Below, one piece after another: positions 53,724 through 62,238 of a stretch of DNA of 64,000 nucleotides. The notes under the pieces were generated by a model. That model was not told where the DNA came from. It saw only the letters and a list, made by a program, of their open reading frames with translations, and made no database searches. A program made the position numbers and the translations under genes. How positions within the stretch are numbered: the stretch's first letter is position 1; each line of letters opens with the position of its first letter. The DNA is taken from contig JAEWHC010000009.1 in NCBI GenBank assembly GCA_023387985.1, positions 1 to 64,000 on the forward strand, in the 5' to 3' direction. This DNA is from Bacteroidota bacterium. Its GTDB lineage: Bacteria > Bacteroidota > Bacteroidia > Chitinophagales > Chitinophagaceae.

Positions 53724-54083
53724 TGGCCTGGAAACTATTTACTTTTCTAAATTTCAAACCGGATTCGGTGGTGTGTTGCTGACAGCACCACCATGGATGG
53801 CAATTTTAAAATCGCATTTTGGTTTACAGTTCTTCCAGTTGTCAAACCTTTTCTGTTCCTTTCTTTTTGATCAGCACCGCGAACCAACCCCACGGTAGTT
53901 TAATGTTTTCATCTGCAACCACATCACGCCTTGCAAAGAGCGGTTGCCATGGGTTCTGGTGTTTTCACCTCAGGCCCTTTGTTTGAAGCTAAAGATTAAC
54001 ACCCCTGCTTTTTCCGGCGGTTATTTCCAGGCATTTTTTATGGCCTGATATATGCATTCCTGTTTTTTTAACGAAACAGGAAT
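53724..54083. other. Gene-free region with possible gene relic
   Basis: A 360-bp stretch with no intact gene. The minus strand of 53842-53970 encodes a 40-residue peptide (NPWQPLFARRDVV, ENIKLPWGWFAVLIKKKG) ending in a stop, with an in-frame stop upstream and no start. It looks protein-like and may be the remaining C-terminus of a lost gene. The promoter for the exonuclease-ligase pair presumably lies near 54000. Confidence 0.4.
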
Positions 54084-55103
54084 ATGGCATTGATCGAATT
54101 TACAGGGTCAGGGATTTATTGCAGGCAGGGAGATTTTTACATTGATCCCTGGTTGCCGGTGAAGCATGCGGTAATTACGCATGGCCATGGGGACCACGCA
54201 AGGACCGGTATGAAAAACTATTTGTGCCACAGCCATTCCGCCCCGGTTTTGCGTGCAAGGCTGGGAGAAGACATAAATATTCAGCATTTGGAATATGGAG
54301 AATCCCAATTCATAAATGGTGTAAAGCTGAGCCTGCATCCGGCAGGCCATATTTTTGGATCAGCACAGGTCAGGCTGGAATACCTGGGAAAAGTGGTGGT
54401 GATTAGTGGTGATTATAAACTGGAGCATGATGGCATTTCCACACCTTTTGAATTGGTGAAATGCCATGAATTTGTTACCGAAACCACTTTTGGCCTGCCC
54501 ATCTATAACTGGCGTCCGCAGGATACACTTTTCGGGGAAATGCAAAACTGGATCAGGAGAAACCGCGAGGCCGGCAAAACATCCGTATTCATCGCCTACA
54601 GCCTGGGTAAAGCGCAGCGCCTGATGAAAGGCCTTGAGGGAAGCGGAAATCTCTTTGTGCATTTTTCCATCAATCGTTTGAATAAAGCCATTGAAACTAC
54701 CGGTACACGGATTGCTGCAGCGTCTGTCTGGGATCCTGAGGCCGACCAGAAACAGCTTCTGGGGGAGATTGTGATTCTGCCGCCTTCATTATTAAACACC
54801 AATATCATAAAGAAAATTCCTTCGGCGGCAAAGGCCATTTGTTCGGGCTGGATGCAGGTACGCGGCAGCCGAAGATGGCAGGCGGTGGATGCCGGCTTCG
54901 CATTGAGTGATCATGCAGGTTGGAAAGACCTTTTGTACACGGTGAAGGGTACCGCCGCTGAAAAAATTTACGTCACTCATGGATTTACCTCCGTTTTTTC
55001 CCGCTACCTGAATGAAAATGGATGGAGTGCTGAAATTGTACCCACGCATTTTGGCAGCGACGAAGAATCCCCATCTGACCAGGCACAAACAGCATTGGTA
55101 TGA
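54084..55103 (+). CDS. Ligase-associated DNA exonuclease (metallo-beta-lactamase fold)
   Basis: A 339-residue nuclease with the MBL metal motif HxHxDH at H33, H35, D37, H38 (THGHGDHAR), HPAGHIFGSAQ (third ligand region), VVISGDYK and a C-terminal DHAGWKDLL with VTHGF, typical of the beta-CASP-like exonuclease of the ligase-associated DNA repair module. It would process DNA or RNA ends before sealing. Its stop overlaps the ligase start by 4 bp, so the two are translated together. The other partners of the module, an Lhr-type helicase and a PdeM-type phosphoesterase, are not in this window. Confidence 0.88.
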   Translation: MALIEFTGSGIYCRQGDFYIDPWLPVKHAVITHGHGDHARTGMKNYLCHSHSAPVLRARLGEDINIQHLEYGESQFINGVKLSLHPAGHIFGSAQVRLEYLGKVVVISGDYKLEHDGISTPFELVKCHEFVTETTFGLPIYNWRPQDTLFGEMQNWIRRNREAGKTSVFIAYSLGKAQRLMKGLEGSGNLFVHFSINRLNKAIETTGTRIAAASVWDPEADQKQLLGEIVILPPSLLNTNIIKKIPSAAKAICSGWMQVRGSRRWQAVDAGFALSDHAGWKDLLYTVKGTAAEKIYVTHGFTSVFSRYLNENGWSAEIVPTHFGSDEESPSDQAQTALV

Positions 55104-56689
55104 AAAGGTTTGCCACATTTTTTCATGAGTTGGAATCAAGCAACAAAACCAACGATAAACTCGAAGCGATCGCAAGATATTTTGCTTCGGCGCCGGAAAA
55201 GGATAAGGTATGGGTAATTGCGTTGTTTACCGGCAAACGGCCGCGCCGTCCGGTAAGCACCACGCTAATGCGGGAATGGGCACTGGAGATCACCGGGCTC
55301 CCCGGGTGGTTGTTCCTGGAATCTTACAGTCATGTTGGCGATATGGGGGAAACATTGAGCCTCATTCTGCCACCGCCTGAAAAAACTACGGTTAAGCCCC
55401 TATGGCAATGGATAGAAGAAATTATTGCCCTTCGCGAAAAAAACGATTCGGAAAAGAAAGCCTACGTACTGGACGCATGGAACAGCCTGGGAACTACCGA
55501 AAGGTTTATTTTCAATAAGCTGATCGGAGGCGGTTTCCGGGTTGGCATCTCCCAAAAAATGCTGGTGAATGGGCTGTCACGCTTAACCGGCAAAGAGCCG
55601 GGGGCCATGATGCATATCCTGATGGGCAAATGGAGTCCGCAGGATACCGGTTTTGATGAGTTGATGATGGGCATATATGCCAGCGGCGACCGTTCCAAAC
55701 CCTATCCTTTTTGCCTGGCCTACCCGCTGGAAAAAGACCTGGCTGATCTTGGCGAGCCGCGGCAGTGGCAGGCTGAATGGAAATGGGATGGCATTCGCGG
55801 GCAGATCATTAAAAGGGATGACGAAATATTTATCTGGTCAAGAGGTGAAGAACTGGTGACGCCCCAATTCCCGGAGTTATATGCTGCCGCGCATTTGCTG
55901 CCCAATGACGTGGTGCTCGATGGAGAAATCCTTGTCGTAAAGGACGATGCTGTTCAGCCTTTCAGTCAATTGCAGCAACGCCTGAACCGGAAAACGATAT
56001 CGAAAAAAATGCTGACTGAATTGCCCGTAGGGTTTTATACTTATGATATCCTGGAATGGCAGGGTGAAGACATTCGTGAAATGCACATGGCTGCGCGGAG
56101 GCAATTGTTGCTGGATATGATGTCAACCATTAACGCTAATGTATTTAAGCTGTCACCTGTTTTGGAATTTAACACCTGGGAAGAACTTACTGAAATCCGG
56201 AAACATAGCCGCCAGATCAACAGCGAAGGCCTCATGCTGAAAGCCCTTGATGCCGTATACCACAGCGGACGCAGGAAAGGAGATTGGTGGAAATGGAAGG
56301 TTGATCCGTTTTCCATTGATGCGGTATTGATCTATGCCCAGCGCGGAAGCGGAAGGCGGAGCGGATTTTATACGGATTATACATTCGCCATTCGTGATGG
56401 AGAAAAGCTGGTGACCGTTGCCAAGGCCTATTCGGGACTTACCGACCAGGAAATTCGCGAGGTGGACCGTTTTGTGAAACAGCACGCCCTGGAAAAATTC
56501 GGACCGGTGCGTACAGTTAAGCCGGAACTGGTTTTCGAAATTGGCTTTGAAGGCATCGCTGCAAGCAAGCGCCACCGATCCGGGGTGGCTTTACGGTTTC
56601 CACGTATTTTACGCTGGCGCAAAGACAAAAAACCTGAAGACGTTACCACCATCGAAGAGGTAATGGACCTGCTGAAATCGGTTGGCTGA
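55100..56689 (+). CDS. ATP-dependent DNA ligase
   Basis: A 529-residue ATP-dependent ligase of the bacterial ligase-associated class. N-terminal DNA-binding helical domain (about 1-195), then nucleotidyltransferase core with the adenylated lysine K228 in EWKWDGIRGQ, RGEELVTPQFPE (motif Ia), DGEILVV, FYTYDILEW, EGLMLKA and WWKWKVDP with the last motif, and the OB fold thereafter. It would seal breaks handled by the linked exonuclease. The separate NAD-dependent LigA near 16-18 kb is the replicative enzyme, so this one probably works in repair. It lies between DUF4290 and murA. Confidence 0.93.
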   Translation: MKRFATFFHELESSNKTNDKLEAIARYFASAPEKDKVWVIALFTGKRPRRPVSTTLMREWALEITGLPGWLFLESYSHVGDMGETLSLILPPPEKTTVKPLWQWIEEIIALREKNDSEKKAYVLDAWNSLGTTERFIFNKLIGGGFRVGISQKMLVNGLSRLTGKEPGAMMHILMGKWSPQDTGFDELMMGIYASGDRSKPYPFCLAYPLEKDLADLGEPRQWQAEWKWDGIRGQIIKRDDEIFIWSRGEELVTPQFPELYAAAHLLPNDVVLDGEILVVKDDAVQPFSQLQQRLNRKTISKKMLTELPVGFYTYDILEWQGEDIREMHMAARRQLLLDMMSTINANVFKLSPVLEFNTWEELTEIRKHSRQINSEGLMLKALDAVYHSGRRKGDWWKWKVDPFSIDAVLIYAQRGSGRRSGFYTDYTFAIRDGEKLVTVAKAYSGLTDQEIREVDRFVKQHALEKFGPVRTVKPELVFEIGFEGIAASKRHRSGVALRFPRILRWRKDKKPEDVTTIEEVMDLLKSVG

Positions 56690-56763
56690 AGCTGGTAACA
56701 CCCCAATGAGACCGGAGAGAACCGCGTTTTTCCTGTTTCTTTGCAGGCACAATCCATATTTGA

Positions 56764-58071
56764 ATGAGCCAGTTTGTTGTTCATGGCGGAACCCGGCTTC
56801 AGGGCACAATCCATCCACAGGGTGCCAAAAACGAAGCGCTTCAGGTAATAAGTGCAGTACTGCTGACGAAGGAGGAGATCACGATCCACAATATGCCGGA
56901 TATCCTGGATGTAAACCTGCTGATCCAGTTGCTGCAGGATATTGGGGTAACGGTAGATTTCATTGCCCCGGGATCCGCAAGATTCAGGGCTGCTGAAGTG
57001 AATATCGATTACCTCCACAGCCCCGGATATCATAAGAAAAGCGGCAAACTCCGCGGATCAGTCATGCTGGCCGGGCCTATGCTGGGCCGGTTCAAAAAAG
57101 CTTTTGTGCCAAAACCCGGAGGCGACAAAATCGGCCGCCGCCGCCTTGATACCCATATCATTGGTTTTGAAAAACTGGGCGCAGCTTTTGATTACAGCCA
57201 GGAAGATGGTTTTTACCATTTGCGGGGTGAAAAAATGCAGGGTGCCTATATTTTGCTCGATGAGCCTAGCGTGACCGGCACGGCCAATATCATTATGGCC
57301 GCTGTGCTTACGCCGGGCATCACCACCCTCTACAACGCGGCTTGCGAACCCTACGTTCAACAGCTTTGCAGGATGCTGATACAAATGGGCGCCAAAATTG
57401 AAGGCATCGGCAGCAACCTGCTGACCATTATAGGGGTTGAAAATCTTGGCGGAACGGAACACAGGCTGTTGCCGGATATGATTGAAATAGGCAGTTTCAT
57501 CGGACTGGCAGCAATGACGCAGAGTAATATCCGCATCGCGGGTTGCCGTATTGATCAACTTGGAATTATTCCCGATAAATTCCGCTTGATGGGCATCGAT
57601 TTTTATTATGAAAATGACGATATCATCATTCCTGAACAAGAGGTTTATGAAATCCAATCTTTTATGGACGGTGGCGTGATGACCATTTACGATCATCCCT
57701 GGCCGGGCTTTACGCCGGACTTGCTGAGTATTTTACTGGTGATTGCCACACAGGCAAAGGGCAGCGTCTTGATCCACCAGAAAATGTTTGAAAGCCGCTT
57801 GTTCTTTGTTGATAAACTGATTGATATGGGAGCAAAGATCATCCTCTGCGATCCCCACCGTGCTACCGTAATTGGATTGGGCCGTAGCCAGCCCTTGCGC
57901 GGAATAACCATGAGCAGCCCGGACATACGTGCGGGGGTAGCCTTACTGATTGCCGCATTGAGCGCCAAAGGCAAAAGCATTATCCAGAATATTGAACAGA
58001 TTGACCGGGGATATGAAAATATTGATGAACGGCTGAGGGCATTGGGTGCGGATATTGTACGGGAACCGTAG
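56764..58071 (+). CDS. murA: UDP-N-acetylglucosamine 1-carboxyvinyltransferase with Asp at the fosfomycin-target position
   Basis: A 435-residue cytoplasmic enzyme transferring enolpyruvate from PEP to UDP-GlcNAc, the first committed step of peptidoglycan synthesis. It carries K22-N23 (QGAKNEA) for PEP binding, R97 and R109 near the active site, and the loop PGGDKIGRRRLDTHI. Here D121 replaces the Cys (E. coli C115) that fosfomycin alkylates; C-to-D variants of the enzyme remain active but are not inhibited. Remaining segments (TGTANIIMAAVL, GCRIDQLGIIPD, SSPDIRAGVALLIAAL) fit the family. It is isolated from DUF4290 by the ligase pair and ends 20 bp from the convergent ClC gene. Confidence 0.95.
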   Translation: MSQFVVHGGTRLQGTIHPQGAKNEALQVISAVLLTKEEITIHNMPDILDVNLLIQLLQDIGVTVDFIAPGSARFRAAEVNIDYLHSPGYHKKSGKLRGSVMLAGPMLGRFKKAFVPKPGGDKIGRRRLDTHIIGFEKLGAAFDYSQEDGFYHLRGEKMQGAYILLDEPSVTGTANIIMAAVLTPGITTLYNAACEPYVQQLCRMLIQMGAKIEGIGSNLLTIIGVENLGGTEHRLLPDMIEIGSFIGLAAMTQSNIRIAGCRIDQLGIIPDKFRLMGIDFYYENDDIIIPEQEVYEIQSFMDGGVMTIYDHPWPGFTPDLLSILLVIATQAKGSVLIHQKMFESRLFFVDKLIDMGAKIILCDPHRATVIGLGRSQPLRGITMSSPDIRAGVALLIAALSAKGKSIIQNIEQIDRGYENIDERLRALGADIVREP

Positions 58072-58091
58072 AAAGAATCTATGAATGCCAT

Positions 58092-59462
58092 TTAAGCCAA
58101 CATTTCTTTTTTTGTGTCCTGGTCTATTCCCAGGTCCTTCACGTATTGGTCATGCATCACATCGTAAAATGAGCGGTTGGAAATCAGGTTGCTGATCAAA
58201 TTGGCCACCAGCGCGCTGAGCAGGATATAGAAAATCACATTATGGCTGTTCGTCATTTCATTTACCAAAATCGCGTTGGTGAACGGGCTTCGTGTTATTC
58301 CGGTGAGGCAGGCTGCCATTCCGCAGAGAATAAGCAGGTTGGCATCTGCTGCAACAATCTTTCCCACACCTGCCAGCGCGGCACCAACTGAAGCACCAAG
58401 GCCGAGAGCAGGCGCAAAAACTCCACCGGCTGCTCCGGTGCTGAAAGAAAGCGTCATGCCCATAAAACGCATCAGCGGCGCATGCCAGGGCAAATGCTTG
58501 TCATCTGTAAAAAGCGCGTGCACCATAACCTCTTTACCCGAACCCATGATTTCATGATGCACCAGTACCGCCAACGCTGCAAGGATAAATCCACTGCCTG
58601 CAACCCATGCGGCGTGGTGCCAGTTTTTCTGCAGCGATCGTTTTTTACGCATCACTTTTAATATCACCATCGCGACCAGGCTGCCGGTCAGTCCGGCAAT
58701 GCCTGCCGCTACCATCACCGGAAAAAATATCCATGTGGAAAGTCCCTCCATATCCGGATAGCCAATGTAGAGATAAGGCCCCAATAAGTTTTGGGCGGTA
58801 AGCCCGGCAATGATTACCCCGGTAAGCAAAGCGGAACGAAAGAAATTGAAATGGGTTTTCGTAAGCGATTCAATCGCAAAAACAATACCACCAAGCGGCG
58901 TGTTAAAAGCCGATGCCAGCCCGGCTGCGGCACCGGTTACCAGCATATTTTTCCGGGAGATGCGGGGAAACCAGGATGGCAAATTGTCGTTAATCACTTT
59001 AAAAATGGAGGCGCTGATTTGGATGGTGGGCCCCTCGCGGCCAGTTACGCCTCCACCCAACGCCATAAGGGTGCTGCTGATTATTTTTAGCAAGATTATC
59101 CGCAATCCCAACAATTTATTTACAAACTGCGCATAGCCGGGTTTGGTAAGTTCGATGGCGGCAGTTACCTGCGGAATGCCGCTGCCTGCAGCAAAAGGTG
59201 CAAATTTCTTCACCACCCACCAGGCCAGTAAAAACATAGCAGGCGTTATCAGCATCATCCAATACCCCGAGGTACGCACCAGCAAAATAGCCCCTTGCTC
59301 AGCCCAGTTGAAAATACGCGCATATGCAACTGCCATTAACCCGGTAACAGCTGCGCCGATCCAGAAAGGCAGTGCATAAAGCAGACTTTCTTTTATACGG
59401 ATATGCTCAATCCTGTTTATAAGCGTTTTGCCAACTGCCACTAAATGTTGCCAGGACTTCAT
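58092..59462 (-). CDS. ClC-family chloride channel/transporter
   Basis: A 456-residue polytopic membrane protein of the ClC family. The anion-pathway motifs are GSGIPQVTAAIE (93-104), GREGPTIQIS with the gating glutamate E143, the FNTPLGGIVFAIES segment and GAAGGVFAPALGLGA. The Glu in GREGP suggests proton-coupled exchange rather than a plain channel, although that cannot be concluded from one residue. It probably balances charge or acid. It is convergent with murA and has a gap of 371 bp before the radical SAM gene. Confidence 0.93.
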   Translation of the reverse strand: MKSWQHLVAVGKTLINRIEHIRIKESLLYALPFWIGAAVTGLMAVAYARIFNWAEQGAILLVRTSGYWMMLITPAMFLLAWWVVKKFAPFAAGSGIPQVTAAIELTKPGYAQFVNKLLGLRIILLKIISSTLMALGGGVTGREGPTIQISASIFKVINDNLPSWFPRISRKNMLVTGAAAGLASAFNTPLGGIVFAIESLTKTHFNFFRSALLTGVIIAGLTAQNLLGPYLYIGYPDMEGLSTWIFFPVMVAAGIAGLTGSLVAMVILKVMRKKRSLQKNWHHAAWVAGSGFILAALAVLVHHEIMGSGKEVMVHALFTDDKHLPWHAPLMRFMGMTLSFSTGAAGGVFAPALGLGASVGAALAGVGKIVAADANLLILCGMAACLTGITRSPFTNAILVNEMTNSHNVIFYILLSALVANLISNLISNRSFYDVMHDQYVKDLGIDQDTKKEMLA

Positions 59463-59833
59463 AAAACAAACTTAACGGTTATCCTCTGGAAAAATGCAGA
59501 ATTACAGATTGCCTGCGGATGCAACCTGGTGACATTGAATGATGTATTGCAGCCTGTATTCAGGTGTGCAGGTAGCCTTACATTGATTCAGGCCAATGGA
59601 TAATTGGTTCCGTAGCTTCGGCACATTGAAGCAAAATCTTTCAAAGTAAGCTTCCGGCAGCGGTTCGTGCAGGGTATTGGTATACCTTGGGGAAAGGGCA
59701 CGGTTGCCATCGAAATCAACATTAGACTAGCGCATGCAAAGTTCATCGGCCTGGCGGAAAAAGATCCTCTACGGCCTGAACGGACACATAAGCCTCCGCG
59801 AGCAGAGCGTCACCACGTTCCGTGGAAAAGCTT
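59463..59833. other. Gene-free gap between ClC gene and radical SAM gene
   Basis: A 371-bp stretch between two minus-strand genes: it lies upstream of the ClC gene and downstream of the radical SAM gene. A 60-codon plus-strand frame (from GTG 59667) overlaps the end of the radical SAM gene and shows no family resemblance. I see no convincing gene or terminator. The ClC promoter should be here. Confidence 0.4.
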
Positions 59834-61183
59834 TCATTCCAGTTCGTGAACTTGTTCGTCCTCCAATTCTCTATTAAAAATCTCTCTCAGTTCTCTCTCG
59901 AAAAAGAATTCCTTTTCTCCAAAAGCCGGCTTGAGCTCATCCAGCCAGGTTGCCGTTTCCGAATACTCGGCAAAGAATGGCCTTGCCGCCCAATTGGGAT
60001 CGCGACCCTGTAAAAACCGCAGCGTCAGAATTTTCTTGCCGCCGGCTTCCGAGGGTCCCAGAACCTGAATCTTCCCGGGATTTGCGCTCATGCTCGGGCC
60101 CCGCACCGTACGGCATACGCCGCTCACCTGCTGATAGGCTTCCTGAAAAATACTCCAGGCCCGTACCAGCGGAATTTTAAAATAATGCTGGGCGCCGGTA
60201 TCCCTGGCGAGGAACATATAATAGGGAATGCAACCCTGGTTCACCTGCTCCCGCCACATTGCGGCCCAAATGTTTGGGTCATCATTAATATGTTTCATTA
60301 CCGGCGATTGCGTTCGGATCTGCGCCCCGGTTGCCCGGATCCTTCGTATGGCTTCTTTTACTGCCGGTGTGGAAAGTTCAGCAGGATGGTTGAAATGCGC
60401 CATGATGGCCAGGTTCCTGCCGCTCTGCACAATGCGTTCGAATGTGCGCAGCGTATCCTCAGCATCATCATCAGTAAGGAATTTGTAAGGCCAGTAACCC
60501 AATGCTTTTGTGCCGATGCGAATGGTTTGCAAATTGGGAATGTCCGCACGCAGCAATTCATCGATATAAGAGGCAAAGATCTTGTTCTTCATGATCATCG
60601 GGTCGCCACCGGTGAAAAGCAAATCGCTCACCTGCCTGTTGTCCTGCAGGTATTTTACCAGGAGCTCAGTTTCCCGCATGGCAAATTTCCATTCATCCAT
60701 ACCTACAAATTGAGGCCACCGGAAACAAAAGGTACAGTAGGCATGACAGGTTTGTCCCTGGCTGGGAAAAAATAAAACCGTTTCACGGTATTTGTGCTGC
60801 ATGCCGGTAAGCTTTACATCTTCAATCATGGGAACATTGTGTTCCAGCTGACCGGCGGGATGCGGGTTGAGCTCTTCACGAATGCGATTGGCAACAGCTT
60901 TGATCTGGTCTTTTGATGCGCCACTGTCTATGCAAGCTTCCATCCGGGCATAATGTTCCGGCATGAGCATTTCGCGGCGTGGAAACGTTAGCGTATAAAT
61001 GGGATCATTGGGAACATTGTCCCAGTTGATCAGCTGGTCCACCACATAATTATTGCTTTTAAAAGGGAGAACATGGCTAACAATTTCAATTTCTCTCATC
61101 AGCTCAGCAGGCAGTTTTTCCAGCGCTGAAATGCTTCGGTAATTGTGTTGTGCATAGGATCGGTAGGGTGCTTGATTTATCAT
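59834..61183 (-). CDS. KamA-family radical SAM protein (lysine 2,3-aminomutase-like)
   Basis: A 449-residue radical SAM enzyme of the lysine 2,3-aminomutase type. The 4Fe-4S binding motif is C146-x3-C150-x2-C153 (CHAYCTFC). The barrel shows DLLFTGGDPMIMKN, LRIGTKALGYWPYKF-like and RTQSPVMKHIND segments similar to KamA, with a region SANPGKIQV (K371) that could carry the PLP lysine in place of the usual PGGGGK motif. Known relatives include lysine or glutamate 2,3-aminomutases and EpmB. The substrate is uncertain. A C-terminal extension (about 400-449) is highly charged. It is divergent from the coiled-coil lipoprotein gene. Confidence 0.85.
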   Translation of the reverse strand: MINQAPYRSYAQHNYRSISALEKLPAELMREIEIVSHVLPFKSNNYVVDQLINWDNVPNDPIYTLTFPRREMLMPEHYARMEACIDSGASKDQIKAVANRIREELNPHPAGQLEHNVPMIEDVKLTGMQHKYRETVLFFPSQGQTCHAYCTFCFRWPQFVGMDEWKFAMRETELLVKYLQDNRQVSDLLFTGGDPMIMKNKIFASYIDELLRADIPNLQTIRIGTKALGYWPYKFLTDDDAEDTLRTFERIVQSGRNLAIMAHFNHPAELSTPAVKEAIRRIRATGAQIRTQSPVMKHINDDPNIWAAMWREQVNQGCIPYYMFLARDTGAQHYFKIPLVRAWSIFQEAYQQVSGVCRTVRGPSMSANPGKIQVLGPSEAGGKKILTLRFLQGRDPNWAARPFFAEYSETATWLDELKPAFGEKEFFFERELREIFNRELEDEQVHELE

Positions 61184-61562
61184 GTTTCTGTTTTAAATTA
61201 TATAACTAAGAAATTAAGTGAGTAAGGTAGGGAAGCATTTAAATTTAATGATAAAATTGTAATTTCTAAGATTAATTTTCCTGATCAGCCTTATGGCATT
61301 GACTTGCAGGGTTATTTCATAAAATTTTTTCTTTCACAATTGCATATCGTTAATGCACCATTTTTGGATATAATTTTCCTGAGGTATGCTTGTGTTAAAG
61401 GTTATTTTTATTGGTAGAAACTGCGCGGAAAAAATTTTTGATTTCCTTATTTTTGTTAATATTGAAATTTTGGCAAATGTGCTTTCAAAAAATCTTCATT
61501 TTGAAAAAAAGCATTTTACGCGATCATTTCAGTGATTCTATAAATCAGCATAATTATATACC
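61184..61562. promoter_or_regulatory. AT-rich divergent promoter region
   Basis: A 379-bp AT-rich gap between divergent genes. TATTTTTG at 61448-61455 is a perfect -7 element about 108 bp before the lipoprotein gene, though the -33 is unclear. Another candidate is TTG 61340-61342 with CATTTTTG at 61359-61366. No gene is evident. Confidence 0.45.
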
Positions 61563-62156
61563 ATGCCCCGGATCTTGATCTTTTTTGCACTCGCCTTGTT
61601 TTTTTCAGGATGTGATTTTTCACAACAGCGCAAAGAGCTTGAAGAACGGTCAGCAATGCTGGATCAGCGTGAGCTGGATCTGTCTCAACGCGAAAAAGAT
61701 ATTGTGCTGAAAGAGACCACGTTTACCAAAATGAAAATGTTTGTGGACAGTGTGCTTGCCTTGCATATTTCCGATACATCGATCCGCTTGCCAGAACACC
61801 TGCTGGGTACCTGGAATGTAACCATGGAATGTGTGAAAACCGGTTGCCCCGGTTATGTGGTGGGAGATAAAAAATCGGAGCAATGGACCATTTCCAGCAA
61901 CGATACCATTATCGTGGCGAGGGCAATGGAAAACAATAAACTCGTCAGGGTTTATTCCGGCGCCTACAACAGCGACAGCACATTGCGCCTTTATTTTCCT
62001 TATGACCGTACCGCCATTCCCGAAGGCGAAGCAAACCGGCAAATGACCATATTGCTACGGGAAACCGGTCCCCGGAAAATGAGTGGTACGCGGGATTTGG
62101 TCCAACAAAGCGGCTGTACAGTTAACTTCAAACTGGACCTCACCCGACAGCAATAA
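61563..62156 (+). CDS. Lipoprotein with coiled coil, unknown function
   Basis: A 197-residue lipoprotein (lipobox FFSGC, C17) followed by a heptad-rich helical region (about 20-60; LEERSAMLDQRELDLSQREK) that is probably a coiled coil, then a beta-rich domain (about 80-195) with LPEHLLGTWNVTMECVKTGCPG. The pair of Cys in ECVKTGC and a third Cys near the C-terminus may form disulfides. No family was recognised. It is likely anchored in the outer or inner membrane and faces the periplasm. Confidence 0.65.
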   Translation: MPRILIFFALALFFSGCDFSQQRKELEERSAMLDQRELDLSQREKDIVLKETTFTKMKMFVDSVLALHISDTSIRLPEHLLGTWNVTMECVKTGCPGYVVGDKKSEQWTISSNDTIIVARAMENNKLVRVYSGAYNSDSTLRLYFPYDRTAIPEGEANRQMTILLRETGPRKMSGTRDLVQQSGCTVNFKLDLTRQQ

Positions 62157-62238
62157 CCAATTTTCCAGGCCTGGGCATCACCTATGACATCAGCAAACCA
62201 TTCCCGCTATGTTATATAGGGCATAACCGGGAAGATGA

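Noticed and set aside
59667..59849. 60-codon plus-strand frame after the ClC gene
   Set aside because: Starts at GTG, overlaps the radical SAM gene end, and shows no family resemblance.
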